The notes under the pieces: generated by a model
What the model was told of the DNA's origin: nothing
What the model saw: the letters and a program-made list of their open reading frames with translations, nothing else
Database searches by the model: none
Program-made: the position numbers and the translations under genes
In this document: piece by piece, positions 35,040 through 46,840 of the stretch
Numbering within the stretch: the stretch's first letter is position 1
How the letters are laid out: every line of letters starts with the position of its first letter
NCBI GenBank assembly: GCA_907163345.1
Contig: CAJQUN010000422.1
Span: 248,001-312,000 of the forward strand
DNA length: 64,000 bases
Source of the DNA: Haberlea rhodopensis
Lineage: Eukaryota; Streptophyta; Magnoliopsida; Lamiales; Gesneriaceae
Direction of reading: 5' to 3'

Positions 35040-36607
35040 TGCTCTCCTAATTTCCGCTTATTTGATAAAATTTCCTTCAAAAACTTAGCATAACTAGGCA
35101 TTTGAAGTAAAGCATCAGCAAATGGTATATTGATATGTAATTTCTTAAAAATTTCAAGAAATTTTTAAGAAACTTGCATCTACCTTAGCTCTTTTTAATG
35201 CAGCAGGAAAAGGAGGTGGGATTAGTACCTGCATTGGTGGTGTGATGGGTGTCTTGATAGAAGACTTACCTTTCTCTTCAACGTCTGCTTCAGTCTGTTC
35301 ACTTTCCTCTATTTGTACATCCTCAGCTTCCTCTTTCTCCTCAATATGTGATCCGGTTTGCTTACCACTTCTCAATGATATAGCCTTTACGTGCTCCTTC
35401 GGATTTTTCTCGGTATCACTAGGCAAGGTTCCTTGCATTCTTCCTGACAAAATATTCACCAACTGTCCCACTTGAGTCTCCAAGTTCTTTATTGATGATC
35501 CTGGCTCTGCATTCTATTCTTCGTTGATGTAATAAACTTGGTCAGCAACTCTTCCATACTCGGCTTTGATGGATAACCCGGTGGAGGTTATGGATTCAAA
35601 ACATTCTTTTGGTTAGACCAAGAGAAGTTTGGATGATTCCTCCACGGTTGGTTATAATTGTTGGAGTAAGAGTTACCCTGTTGTGGCCTGTTTCCTACAA
35701 AGTTAGCATTTTTAGTAGATTGCACAAAAGGATTAGCTGCTTGGCATTCCGTGCTCTGATGGTTGCCTCCACATATATCACATATGACTACTTGAGCTTG
35801 CATCGCTGTCATGCTCAAGCTATCCATTTTCTTATTTAACGTCTCCAACTGAGCTTGTATCGATGTTACCTCATCAACTTGATGCACCCCAATTGGTCTT
35901 TTGGGCACATTCCTTTCGGACTGCCACTGGTAACTGTTGGATGCCATCTCTTCCAAGAGTGTGTAAGCTTCCTCAGGTGACTTTCTCATAATGGTACCTC
36001 CTGCTGCTGCATCAATCATGGATCTATTAGCAGAAAATAAACCATTGTAAAATGTTTGTACCTGAAGCCAAATCGGAAGGCCATGATGTGGGCATCTTCG
36101 AAGTAGATCCTTGAAGCGCTCCCAAGCTTCATACAGTGTCTCCGGATCATGTTGCATGAATGTGGTGCTATCATTGCGCATCTTAGCTGTCTTGCAAGGG
36201 GGAAAGTATTTTGATAGGAAGGCTTGAGCCATCCCCTCCCAAGTAGTGATCGACCCTGCAGGTAATGAATTCAACCAGCTCTTAGCTTTATCATTTAAAG
36301 AAAAGGGAAACAGTCGTAACCTGATGGCGTCGTCAGTGGCGCCATTGTGCTTGAACGTGTTGCATATCTCCAAAAAGTTGGAGATATGAGCATTAGGATC
36401 ATCAGTAGGCGATCCTCCGAATTGCACAGAGTGTTGAATCATCTGAATTATGGCAGGCTTGATCTCGAAGTTATTAGCCTGAATCCTTGGTCTTGTGATG
36501 CTAGACATGGTGCCTTGAAAAGATGGTTGTCCATAGTCCATCATGGACCTTATAATTGGCACTTCATCATTGTGTTGTTCGACATTCCCTAGATTATGCT
36601 CAGCCAT
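35040..36607 (-). pseudogene. gag: Athila B gag pseudogene
   Basis: I chose the start at 36607 (MAEHNL) because it aligns with Athila A; the open frame extends to 36694. Capsid signatures QFGGSPTDDPNAHISNFLEI and RLRLFPFSLNDKAKSWLNSL are present, then a zinc knuckle CDICGGNHQSTEC. A TAA at 35588-35590 interrupts it, followed by a frameshift near 35515, an open stretch 35483-35154 with a Glu-rich linker, and a further frameshift near 35155. Confidence 0.9.
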
Positions 36608-36839
36608 CTCTCTTGTTTCTTTCCGAAGTCTTCTGCAAGTTCTTTCAATCTCTAAGTCAAGTGGCTCTAGTATAGGTCTGTCACTTCGTAGCATGCACTA
36701 CAAAGACAACTCCCTGCAAAATTCAACACAACGAAGGAACAACAGTAGTGAAATCGTCTAAACCGTAATAAGAGTAAAAATAAAAAAAATTATGGCTAAA
36801 TTATAGTCAACTAATCTCCTATGATATTACTTAAACTAG

Positions 36840-36857
36840 TCCCCGGCAACGGCTCCA
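36840..36857 (-). other. Primer binding site of Athila B (tRNA-Asp)
   Basis: The plus strand TCCCCGGCAACGGCTCCA equals the 3' end of plant tRNA-Asp with one mismatch (GCGCCA to GCTCCA). The LTR starts 8 bases further right. The ~230 bp between here and gag is a short untranslated leader. Confidence 0.9.
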
Positions 36858-36865
36858 AAAACTTG

Positions 36866-38369
36866 ATCGCTTTTATTTTAAACAATTATTTCTTAGTGTA
36901 GCGATTCTATACCACAAGTGCACGGTGTCAAGTTTTAGTACAATGGTCTAAAAGTAAGGATTGTCGTACCCACAGGGACTAGTAGTAATTACCAAATTTA
37001 ACTAGCGTTCTATATTTAACCTACGAAATTGGTTGCAAGATAAATTAATTTACTCAACTCCAATATTCAACCGCACCAAAAATAATTAAGATAAACAGTA
37101 GAGATAAATATCGAGACTTCGGTTCACTTGAGTAATCCCCCACAATTTACCTACTAGTTCTAATTAAAAAAATTAATGCATCTAAGGTGACAAGTTTTCC
37201 GGTTATATCCAATATACTCTCTCGAGCTATATTAAACCTTACACCGAATTGCAGTAAGTAACTCTCGTTCACTTATTTGACAATTCAATGTTGCTTACGT
37301 TCTATGAAAACCCCTAGCCTTCGATTACTAGATATCTATAGCTATCACTCGTGTATTTGACGTCATCTCTCGATCTCGGTCTGAAATCCACGGTTTATGT
37401 TATTGGTTCCGTATTACAATATCATCCCCCGATCTCAATTGTAAACTAACAACATTCAAAGAGTAGCTAATCCTTTAAAAGCATTAAAAGCATAACATAA
37501 ACTCAAAAATAACAATAACTCAATCAAAAACTAGAATTAAAATTGTGGGTTCATACACAAGATCCCCTTGTCTCGATAACAAACTTAGCCTAGCATATTA
37601 ACGTAAAAACAACGTTTTATAACATCTAACAACATTATAAACATTGAAATTCGAAAATCAAACTAAACAAAGATTCATAAATACTAATAAACACTCGATG
37701 TTGAATCGTGCGTCGATCTGTTGTTCCCGTCTCTAGCTGCGTTCCTTTGAATTGTCTTGAAGGTGCTTTTACTTCCAATGGGTGGCTGCCTATCCAGAGC
37801 TGAAAGAACCCCACCTTTGACCTAAAAATTTCAATTTATATGTTCCTTTTCGAGCCCAAGAGGTCTGGTACCAAAAATAGCCCAAAAACTTAATTAAGGA
37901 ATTTTTTAAGTTTTGGACTCTGCGCTGCGATCGATCTCTTCGATTGTGGCGATCGGTCACCTTCAGCTTTTTCTCCTCGGCGATCGGTCTCTCGAGATAG
38001 GCGATCGATCGCCTATATGTTCTGCCCCGAGGTGATCGATCTCTTGGTTTGTTGCAATCGATCGCATATCGCTTCAAAATTCCATCAGCTCTCTGGCTTC
38101 AGGCGATCGATCTCTTGTGATAGGCGATCGATCGCCTGTTGCTTTTATCATCTTTTTAGTCTTTGTCACATTTTTTCCCATGGCTTGCCTCGTCTTGTCA
38201 CAGTTCCACCTTCTAGTCCATAAAATGGGGTTTTTCCAGTATTTCTTGCACTTCTACTGGATCCCTGAAAATATAACAAAACACAACCAAAAGTATAAAA
38301 TCTTCCAAGAATCATTATAAAAATTGCAAGAAATATATGCAAATATAAGTGTAAAAATGACACTTATCA
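36866..38369 (-). repeat. 5' LTR of Athila B
   Basis: 1504 bp. It matches 26688-28000 except for an extra segment of about 190 bp at 37748-37935 that is absent from the other LTR. Palindrome motifs lie at 37927-38144 (225-440 nt from the LTR start); several are degenerate (for example GCGATCGATCTC). Confidence 0.92.
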
Positions 38370-38620
38370 ATGTGTTCCGATATGAAGGGACTGAATCTGA
38401 GGAGCAAGTTGAGGAGTGGTTGGAGCGTGGTGACTATAACTTGGTGTCAACTCCATGTGCAAAGACAGTGTGATTGAGACTGTGAATGGTGACTAATGGT
38501 GGAATGAGATGTCGTCAGATTGTGATTCTGAATCACTAATTGTTCTGTTGTCATCAGACAACTATACGAAGATGAGTTTCTGATTATGAAACAGGATATG
38601 AAAATGGATGTGAGGTTGGT
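38370..38620 (+). pseudogene. Element D gag remnant, after Athila B
   Basis: In plus sense it reads a weak but clear copy of the gag motif seen in C and G: FRYEGTESEEQVEEWLE (from about 38376), compared with PPRFEGTESGEEAEEWLE in C. Further on, a DEF...MKQ stretch also matches C. Stops follow. It continues the gag broken by Athila B at 26688. Confidence 0.72.
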
Positions 38621-41600
38621 TTGTTCTGTTTTCGTTCTTGTTGAACTATGTGTGTGAGGGGCTTGAGGCCTTAGTTGTATGTTAGGGTTATTGTGATTAA
38701 CCCTATGTCAATTTGTAGATGCGGTGATGAGAGCCGAACTGGTACATGTTGGAGATGATGCGCACCGTATGAGTTTTTGGTGACGATTGACAATGGGCAC
38801 TTTGTGCTGCCAGTTTCGTATGTACTGACTATTGTATGATAGGCGGGTATTGATACCATCGGTATGATGTGTGATGCGAAAGACATATATGGATGTCTCT
38901 ATGCTATTTTGTGAAAGGAATGCCATGGGTTGACATACGATTGTGTGTCCTAGATTGACACGAGAGTATGAAGTTGAATACGTTTTCTTGTGAGATGTAT
39001 AGTTATGGCCTCTGATTCTGTGGACTGCATCGTATGATGTGAAATCTGTGTGCTGAGTAACACTTTTTATGTGTCTATGCATTGATTTGGTTGATATGGA
39101 CATTGCATGCATATAGCAATGTCGGGAAGCACAGAATCTCATGTTCTCATGAGTGATGATTGAGATGTAATAGTTGACGACTTTGGTATATTTGTTTATC
39201 TGCCTCCGTAAGTGCAATTGGGAAGAGGATGCTCTGATTTCTTGATGGGAGTCAGGAAAAGTCCGTGAGTAGTAGATGGAACTATGTGTGTGGAATGTTA
39301 TAGTATCTTTGACTATATCACATGTTGGTGGTGATGTTAATACCTTATGCAGACAATGTGTATTCGTCAGGTGATAACGTATTATGGTAAGAAAGTGAGC
39401 TTGTTGTATCCATTCGATGGAATGTGGGTGCCGAGTATGATGAATTGCATGATGTGACAATAAGAGCTTATTGTACATATGGTATGGCCATTATAACATG
39501 TTTGCGCTTAAGGTGAGAGTTTTCGCAAGCAAGTGTGTGTATGTATTTATACATTACCAAATGGTATTCTCAACAAGTCAGTGATGTTGGTGCGACCAAT
39601 GTGTGTTGGGCTTGACGAGTACTAGACGTTTGATTGAGAATGTCAATCATATGAGGAATTGTGATGGGGATTATGATCTCTATTGGATTGATTGTACACT
39701 GGGGATGTGCTGGTGAATTGTAACAAGAGTTATGGGTCATATGTTGTCTGCTAACACGATATTGTTGAGTTTCAAGAATGAAATCTGGTATGGAGCCACT
39801 ATGTGCTTGATTGCATGGTCGTAGCGAAGGAATTACCTTGAACGATACTGTAATCATTTTGGCATTTGTGTCAGAGACATTGTATGGATTCATTGTGACC
39901 ATGGTTAAGTCGTATTCTGTTACTCCATAAGCCATGTTGGAAGGTATATACATTGCATAGACAGATGTGCGAATGATTTGATGGAAATAGTGGCATGAAT
40001 GCACTATCATGAGGTCGTTTTGTATAGCATGGTTCAAGGATACATTTGGATAGTAACGTGTTTGATTATTTGACCAATTGTTCGGGTTTGGAAGTTGTAT
40101 ATACATAATGGTTCCTTGTACGGAAAAGAAACATTGAATTCGGTGAGGTTTTGTGGTATGAAATTTGTATTTGCATGAATACTCACGTGATGGATGGATA
40201 GTCTTATCACAGGCGTGAGGGACTTCTTGTGACTAATTTTGTGTAAGAGTGATCATTGTGTTTGAATCAATGAATCACAAAGATCAATGAGAATGACCAG
40301 AACTCGATGTCATTTGATAATTGATGGTGATAGATGTGGTGAGTAGGCAACGGAGGATCGGGCATGTCTTATAATGACAAATACAGATTTGGTGCAACGT
40401 GTTGATAGTATGATGGTAAATTATTCAAACCACAATATAATGTCTTGGACTACACTAGCGATGACATTTGAGTATAAATGTCTTCGTGTTGTCTGAGTGT
40501 TGAGGGTTGCTCGATTTAGTTGGCAATCGATGTACTTTCTCTCTTGATGCTGCCATTTGTTGTTATGGAATTGGAGTTGTAGGCCTGTGTGCAGGTTTGA
40601 CCTACTGCTAGAAATGGAAACTTTCGTTTGACACGTTGTGTAATTGCATTGTAAAGAAAGTTGTTGAGATGTTATAGTGGTGATAGCTCTGCTCACATCT
40701 GAGTCGCTGAGATGGTAGATTGAAAGTAATGAATTTGGTGAGATCAAGATGTGTTCATATCAGTGTTGGTGTGGGAGAACCTCTTCATATACGAGATTGG
40801 TGTGAGGGTGAAGTCCTCAAAGTTGATGTTGTCTTTCTAATGTATATTTGACGCGATACCGTGTGTTGGTGTACAGTTAAAAGATTTGTTTGGCATGTTG
40901 AGTACATGTGTACAACAATCAAATGCAATGAATGGTCACGTTGTGCGATGGTGGTGTATGGTCACGGATATCACTCATTCTTGTCTTGGACTGTTGTTGA
41001 GTAGGATTGTATGAGAACTGTGAGTTTCTACATATCACCACAGTGGCAATCTCATGTCAATTCCTTATTGTGTCCATGAAGTATGACACATTGTTTTGTA
41101 AAAGGGTCTGGTCCAGTTTGGTTGATTGTTCACCTTGGTTAAAGAAGAACAGGTATGAAACTCGTATGAGAAAACTTACGGATATATGGACTATCGGTTG
41201 TAGTACTGTGTGTGAATACACTGGCCTACTGTTGGATTTGCCAGTTTCAATTATTGGTATCTGTCCTGTGGTTTTGTGATAGACGTATGACTTATAATAT
41301 ACAGGGAGAGACAGATGTAGTGTATGTGTATGATACGATCAGTTCGAATTTTGATGGGTGCAGATTGTCAGTTACCAAGTATAGTGGTCCTTATAGTGTG
41401 ATAAGGACAATGTTGAAATGCTGATGTGCATGACAGAGTAAGTACATGATGCGCCTATAGCTTGTTTCTGTATATTTATTTTTGATATTCTAATTGCAAG
41501 GCTGATAAGTTGATGTTTCGAATTGCATATATGCATAAATAATGTGTATGTGGGTATTGTTGCGATTGTGTTGCCTACATGATTCAAATTTGAGTAGGCA

Positions 41601-41760
41601 ACGTGAGAGATGGAGCAACATATGATGCAGCAGTATCCTGAGTTATTTCTGGTATGAGTTTACGTCTTAATGATACTGTTGGTGAGTTTTTACTGCAATG
41701 TTGCATATATGATTTTGTTTATTGCCTTATTGAAGTAGGATTGTAGGATTGAATATATAA
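38621..41760 (+). pseudogene. Element D internal region, largely unrecognisable pol
   Basis: About 3.1 kb where protease, RT and integrase should be. Only the last part is recognisable: the pol end (EQHMMQQYPELF-like, 41615-41650) and possibly weak traces near 41300-41400. The sequence is G/T-rich on the plus strand, which leaves long open frames on the minus strand (39478-38708, 40106-39570) with no domain. It may be extremely decayed pol or replacement sequence as in E and F. Confidence 0.5.
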
Positions 41761-41796
41761 AATTTCGAGGACGAAATTCAATTCATAGGGGAAAAT
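41761..41796 (+). other. Pre-PPT stem and PPT of element D
   Basis: AATTTCG-AGGA-CGAAATT (41761-41778), then the purine tract AGGGGAAAAT directly before TGTAATGCC, the LTR start. Confidence 0.8.
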
Positions 41797-42070
41797 TGTA
41801 ATGCCCCGATATGATCATACCTGTTTTATATGATTATGGCGTAATTATGTGATAATTACGGTCTGACGTGGACTCTTGAGTTGAAGCGAGTATGGAAAGT
41901 AATGATATATGTAGAGTGGAGAACATAGAATGAAAAACAATGGAAATGAACTTATTTATTGGCTTGAAGTAATGCTACATAGCAAGAGATTTCATGTTCA
42001 TGGTAGTATATGAAAGAGTAGGCATCACACATAGTTGGATAAACAAAACAAGGGTACATGAAGTTGAATT
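41797..42070 (+). repeat. 3' LTR of element D, first part
   Basis: It starts TGTAATGCCCC and preserves the LTR start missing from the 5' copy. It follows the 5' LTR to the position equivalent to 24528, then switches to integrase of element C through a 3-bp overlap ATT (42068-42070). About 473 bp of LTR (equivalent to 24529-25001) are missing between here and 51690. Confidence 0.85.
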
Positions 42071-42848
42071 GGAGTTCGATGTTTCTTGGCAAGACTCAGT
42101 GGCCTTGGTAGAGTTTTCTTATAATAACAGCTACCAGGCGAGCATTCAGATGGCTCCTTTTGAAGCTCTATATGGCAGACAGTGTAGATCACCCTTGTGT
42201 TGGGATGACTTGGACCGCAAATCGGTCGGAGGACCGGAACTGATTCGAGAAATGGAAGAGAAGATAAAGATGATAAGGCAGAAAATGAAAGCAGCCCAGG
42301 ACAGACAGGCAGCTTATGCGAATAAACGGCGGAGACCGTTGGAATTTCAGTTGGGAGATAAGGTCTTCTTGAAGATCTCGCCTTTCAGAGGCATTGTGCG
42401 ATTTGGGATGCGCGGAAAACTGTCTCCGAGGTATGTTGGACCGTACGAGATTTTGCAGCGCATTGGCACCTTAGCTTACCGACTGGCTTTGCCACCTTCT
42501 TTATCGGGTATACATGATGTGTTTCATGTATCGATGCTACGGAAGTATGAGCCGGATCCATCTCATGTGTTGCAGCCTTCTGAGGTCCAGTTAGAGTCTG
42601 ATGTGTATTATGTGGAACGGCCTGTTAGAATTTTCGATCGAGCAGACCACAGACTTCGGAACAAAGTGATACCTATGATCAAGGTTCAGTGGGATCGCAG
42701 GGGTGTCGAGGAGGCTACGTGGGAGACGGAGCGGCATATGGTGCAGCACTACCCGGAATTATTCTCTGGTATGTGTTTATGTTTAGTTTCTTTTTGGGGT
42801 AAGTGCATGTGATTTCGAGGACGAAATCTTATAAGTAGGGAAGTATTG
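42068..42848 (+). pseudogene. Element C, duplicated integrase end and chromodomain (upstream copy)
   Basis: It encodes the same residues as 48869-49606, starting at LEFDVSW after the integrase catalytic core. It includes GPYEILQRIGTLAYRL and the C-terminal chromodomain (VERPVRIFDRADHRLRNKVI ... VEEATWE). The open frame begins artificially in LTR D sequence (41994), so the first ~25 codons are a fusion. The pre-PPT stem GATTTCG/CGAAATC (42811-42828) and PPT follow. Nothing upstream of this point is retained. Confidence 0.88.
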
Positions 42849-44894
42849 TGATATCCCCGAAATAATTGATTTCAATTTGGGCATTAATTGAGTTTGTAAG
42901 ATTAATTTTGGTGGTAATTAATTATGGGCTGGAATTAATTATCATATTGAAATGCTTAGTCACATGATAGAGTGACCCGGGAGAGCATTTCAGTGTGCAT
43001 GTTGTGCATGTTGGGAAAATTGTTATTAGCATGATTTATTTGCCATGGTTAGCAATTAATTGAAAATCATGAGTTTAATTGGTATTTTGGTGCATTTTGG
43101 ACTAATGCTTTTAAAAATATCATGTTGGGGTGTTTTATACACCATGGCATTGTGGAATGCATTTTAATAAAACCCAACCCCTTTATACCCCAACCCCCAC
43201 CATACCTTTACTTTCCCCAAATCACCACCCAAACCCTTTTCCCTCTTCATATTCGAGTTGGAGCAAAAAGGTGGAGAGAAATCCTTCCAAAAGTTTGATT
43301 TGTGGAGTTTATTGGGAGATTTGAAGTCCCCAAGAGGTATAGATACCTCCCTATTGTTTTTGTTGTGTTTGGATTGGATTTGAAATGGTTTAAAATGGGT
43401 TTGTTTTGGGTTGTTGTGGTTTTGGTTGAATGTTGGATTTTTGAGGTGCTTAAAGTGTTTATGGAAGGTTATTATGTGTTTAATGTTATTGGTTTGATGG
43501 TAGGGGAGTTGGTATGGATTGGAATGGAGTTTTGGAGCAATAATGGCGATTTTTCGCGACACAGGGCTCGGCGATCGATCGCCCGTTTTTGGCGATCGAT
43601 CGCGAGGAGGCAGTACGCTCCAGGAGCTTATGGCGATCGATCGCCACATTTGGGCGATCGATCGGCGAGGGTGGCGATCGATCGCGCCAAGTGTGGCGAT
43701 CGATCGTTGATAGAATAAAAATTTGGTTTCGGGCAGTGTGATCTCGCGATCGATCGGCCCTTTGCAGCGATCGATCGCGAGACACAAAATATGATGTTTT
43801 TGATTATTTTTGTAGGATTTTTGGTATTGGACTATTATTGGTTTCTAATATTGATTTGCGTGAATATGTAGAACCATCCCAGGTGGCGACACAGCCAAGG
43901 AAGTGAAGTCCTACCACATCCTACTTTTGGTAAGGTACGTAAAAGACGTACGGGCACCCAACGGTACATGTATCTAATATACTCATTGTTTATGCATTGT
44001 GGATGCGAGTATATATGGAATTATGCATTGTGGATGCAAATACATGTTGAATTATGCATGATGATTGTATATGCATATGATGATTATTGGTGCACATCCC
44101 ATGAGTCGTGGTCATCCCTTGATGATTTTAATGTTTGCCGCTATTTGGTTTGTTGCCGCTAAATGTGAAGCGAGGGGTGGCAGCACCGCATGTCACATTT
44201 GAGCGTGGTTATCATATAGGGCGAGGAAAGAATATTTGTTGCTCAATGTGAAGCGAGGGGTGGGAGCGCCGCATGTCCATTGAAGCGAGGTTATTCTATG
44301 CCTCCTATATGTAAATAAGCGAGGGGCATTAAAATACATTGTGATGGACAGACTAGGGATTGGTGATTGGTATTTGGTGATGATGAAATGGTATTATGTC
44401 ATGACATGTGTGGACCATTAAATAATCTATTTGATTATACTCATGAGTTATGGTACAGGGACAACCAAACTGGAAGCGTTTAAATGCATGGGAAAAACAG
44501 GAAGTGTTTTATTGTGATTTATGCATTTACGCCTTATATTCATATTGTGTTGAATATGAATGATATTATTGCTCATGTTTGGGGTTGTCCTTGTAGGTAC
44601 ACTTTTGGCATGATAAGAAGGGGCTAAGGCGGGTTGAGCCAGTGAGCTTGTCAAGAATACTTTTGGTAGATGAAGGACGGGATTGCTTTTCTATAGTGTC
44701 TACTCTAGGAGTAGCGTAAAACTATAGTTGATAACATTCATTAGATTGGGAATGTAATTAATCCTTTGATAGTCCTTATTTTTTGGCATGTAATTCTTAA
44801 AGCTCATAGTCTCAACACGATCATTTTACTCTGATAATTTATGTTAGCTCTAATTATGCCTTTAATCCGCACTTAAGGAACTAGGGTCCTTACA
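42849..44894 (+). repeat. 5' LTR of complete element C
   Basis: 2046 bp, TGATATCCCC...GTCCTTACA. By eye it differs from 49643-51689 at about three substitutions and one single-base length change. Eight GCGATCGATCGC-type motifs, all with the exact CGATCGATCG core, occupy 43569-43788. A hairpin zone with GCCGCT and AGCGAGG modules occupies 44138-44345. The 207-aa and 138-aa frames here are read through the motifs and are not genes. Confidence 0.93.
43191..43199 (+). promoter_or_regulatory. Possible TATA box in LTR C
   Basis: CTTTATACC about 345 bp into the LTR, followed by a C-rich then CT-rich tract typical of plant gypsy leaders. If used, the palindrome array at 43569-43788 would be inside the RNA. 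The same sequence is in the other LTR near 49985. Assignment is from position and composition only. Confidence 0.3.
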
Positions 44895-44898
44895 TTAG

Positions 44899-44910
44899 TG
44901 GTATCAGAGC
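44899..44910 (+). other. Primer binding site of element C (tRNA-iMet)
   Basis: TGGTATCAGAGC starts 4 bases after the LTR end and complements the initiator methionine tRNA 3' end; it continues AGTGG as in F, E and G. Confidence 0.9.
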
Positions 44911-45107
44911 AGTGGTTAGAGAACCCGGGAACGAGTGAAGGGTAGCCTTAGCATGATTGGCTAGGTGCTTACATTTGAAGCATGTTTATGCATGTGGTGC
45001 ATATTGATGTATATCCTGTTATACTAACATGCTTATTATCATTCAGTTATCTAACGGCATAACATATATACTTGTTTTGGAATTGTTGTTAACCTTTGTG
45101 TTACAGC

Positions 45108-46223
45108 ATGGCTGCTATGAATGCGGGGAACCTTAATGAAGAGGTTGGCGATGTTGGGAGCGTGAACGCTAGTATTGGTCAGGCAAACCCTCTACCTCCA
45201 CCAGCTGTAGGCATGGAACCAGTGGCTCAGTTATTACTACCTGGTGAGATCAGCTTGACTCAGTTTCTGTCTTACCACCCGCCCCGGTTTGAGGGAACAG
45301 AATCAGGAGAGGAGGCTGAGGAGTGGTTAGAAAGGCTTGAGCAGATATTTGTATCGGCTCCTTGTGCTGTTACAGCATGGCTGAGGCTGGCGGAGTTCCA
45401 GTTGGCAAAGAAACCTTTAATGTGGTGGAGGAGCACGGTAATGGAACTGAGAGCACAGGGTGCAGTGATTGATTGGACGCTCTTCAGAACCCGGTTTCTG
45501 AACCGGTACTTCTCTGCGGCGGCAAGGTACTTCTCTGCGGCGGCAAGACAGACGAAGTAAGATGAGTTTGCAAGCTTGAAACAAGGGAGCATGTCGGTGT
45601 CAGATTATGCCATGAATTATTCCTCGTTGCTGAGGTATGTTCCACACATTGCCACCAACGGACATGCGAAGATGAGAAACTTCATGAAGGGGTTGCGATC
45701 GGAGCTTTTTGACCGGGTTATCACCAATAACCCCACTTCTTTTGATGATGCTCTCACAAGAGCAGAGCTTGCGGAGATTGGAGTTGGAGCCTATCCTAGT
45801 GCCGTACCCCCACAAGCATCACAACAGAGGCAAGCTACTGATAGCTTGAGGCCCCGAGGGGAGTCATTTAAACCTCGTGGTGTCTCTTCATCCTCACGGT
45901 TCAGTGGGAAGAAATTCTTTGGGCAGAAGCAAGAGGGCAAGAAGAACAATTGGTCAACCAACCGAGGGCCTACGCAAGGAAATAGGCCGGGAGAGCCAAA
46001 GTACGACAATTGTGGAGGGCCACATTCTTCGAGTAAGTGCCCTGCCTGTTATAGCTGTGGCAAGATGGGCCACATCTCTCGGTATTGCCCCACCCGGGGA
46101 GGACAGTCAGAGTTTCAGGGCAACAGGCCGAGATTTGATGACAGGACAGTACACCAGAGGCAGCAGTTTGTGCCTCGACCATCGGGAGATCAGACAGTGG
46201 GACCGTCCCTGCTTTTATTTTGA
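45108..46223 (+). pseudogene. gag: Element C gag
   Basis: The start ATG at 45108 (MAAMNAGN) aligns with the G gag start. Features: Pro-rich N-terminus, PPRFEGTESGEEAEEWLERL (about residue 60), WW in LMWWRST, and a CCHC zinc knuckle CYSCGKMGHISRYC. An in-frame TAA at 45558-45560 follows a 21-bp tandem duplication (YFSAAAR twice). After 45576 the frame is open to 46223. Between the knuckle and the protease a segment present in G is missing, which shifts the frame. Gag would form the particle. Confidence 0.88.
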
Positions 46224-46840
46224 TAGATACAGGTGCCTCCCACTCTTTTGTATCTGTGGGCTTTGTGGAGAGACACCATATGCGCACGTCTTCTTTACCC
46301 ACGCCCCTCATGGTCTCGACACCCACTGGAAGAAATGTCGTTGCCGATCAGTTTATGGCAGATTGCCTCATTTATTTTGAGGGCAACGAGTTGAAGGCAG
46401 ACTTGATTGTGTTAGGCATGTCAGACTTCGACTGCATTGTGGGTATTGATATTCTGAACAGTTATCAGGCAGTGGTAGATTGCCGGCAGAGAACAGTGAG
46501 GTTCAGACCTGATTCGGGAATTCAGTGGACTTTTTATGGCAACGGTTCTCGTGCAAAGATTCCGTTGATTTCAGCGATCAAAATGACTCAATTGTTGGAA
46601 CGTGGCCACACGGGCTATCTCATCTATGCCGTGGACACATCTGGGAAGAATAAAGAATTGAGAGTTGAGGATGTACCAGTGGTGGCAGAATTTGCTGATG
46701 TATTCCCAGAAGAGATCCCAGGTTTCCCACCGGCTAGAGAAGTTGAGTTTGGGATCGAGTTGTTACCGGGGACATCCGCTATCTCTCGTGCACCTTATAG
46801 GATGGCACCGGCAGAGTTGAGAGAGTTGAAGGAGCAGTTG
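46220..46840 (+). pseudogene. Element C aspartic protease and RT linker
   Basis: It begins with the active site IDTGASHSFVS; later MSDFDCIVGIDILNSY is the C-terminal half of the protease fold, then the linker to RT with FADVFPEEIPGFPPAREVEF. The frame differs from gag, probably because of a deletion, not a natural frameshift, since gag and pol share a frame in G. The open frame runs to a TAG at 46886. Confidence 0.87.

Larger units (their letters stand above)
26688..38369 (-). mobile_element. Athila B: near-full-length Athila retrotransposon with TSD
   Basis: 11.7 kb with LTRs at both ends, tRNA-Asp PBS, gag, protease, RT, RNase H, integrase, a third ORF and PPT, all on the minus strand. The flanks ATGTA (26683-26687) and ATGTG (38370-38374) are a 5-bp target duplication with one change. 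It inserted into the gag of element D. LTRs diverge by roughly 1.5-2 percent by eye, apart from a ~190-bp length difference. All coding parts contain stops or frameshifts. Confidence 0.93.

Noticed and set aside
38708..40106. Long minus-strand frames (256 and 178 aa) in element D
   Set aside because: His/Ser/Thr-rich composition follows from the G/T-rich plus strand. No motif was seen, and they lie antisense to a retrotransposon interior.
43164..43787. 207-aa minus frame and 138-aa plus frame in LTR C, duplicated at 49958-50581
   Set aside because: Both are open because the 12-bp palindrome has no stop in any frame and translates as AIDR, RSIA or DRSP-type peptides. Identity of the two copies only reflects LTR duplication. 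Similar frames occur in the B and G LTRs.
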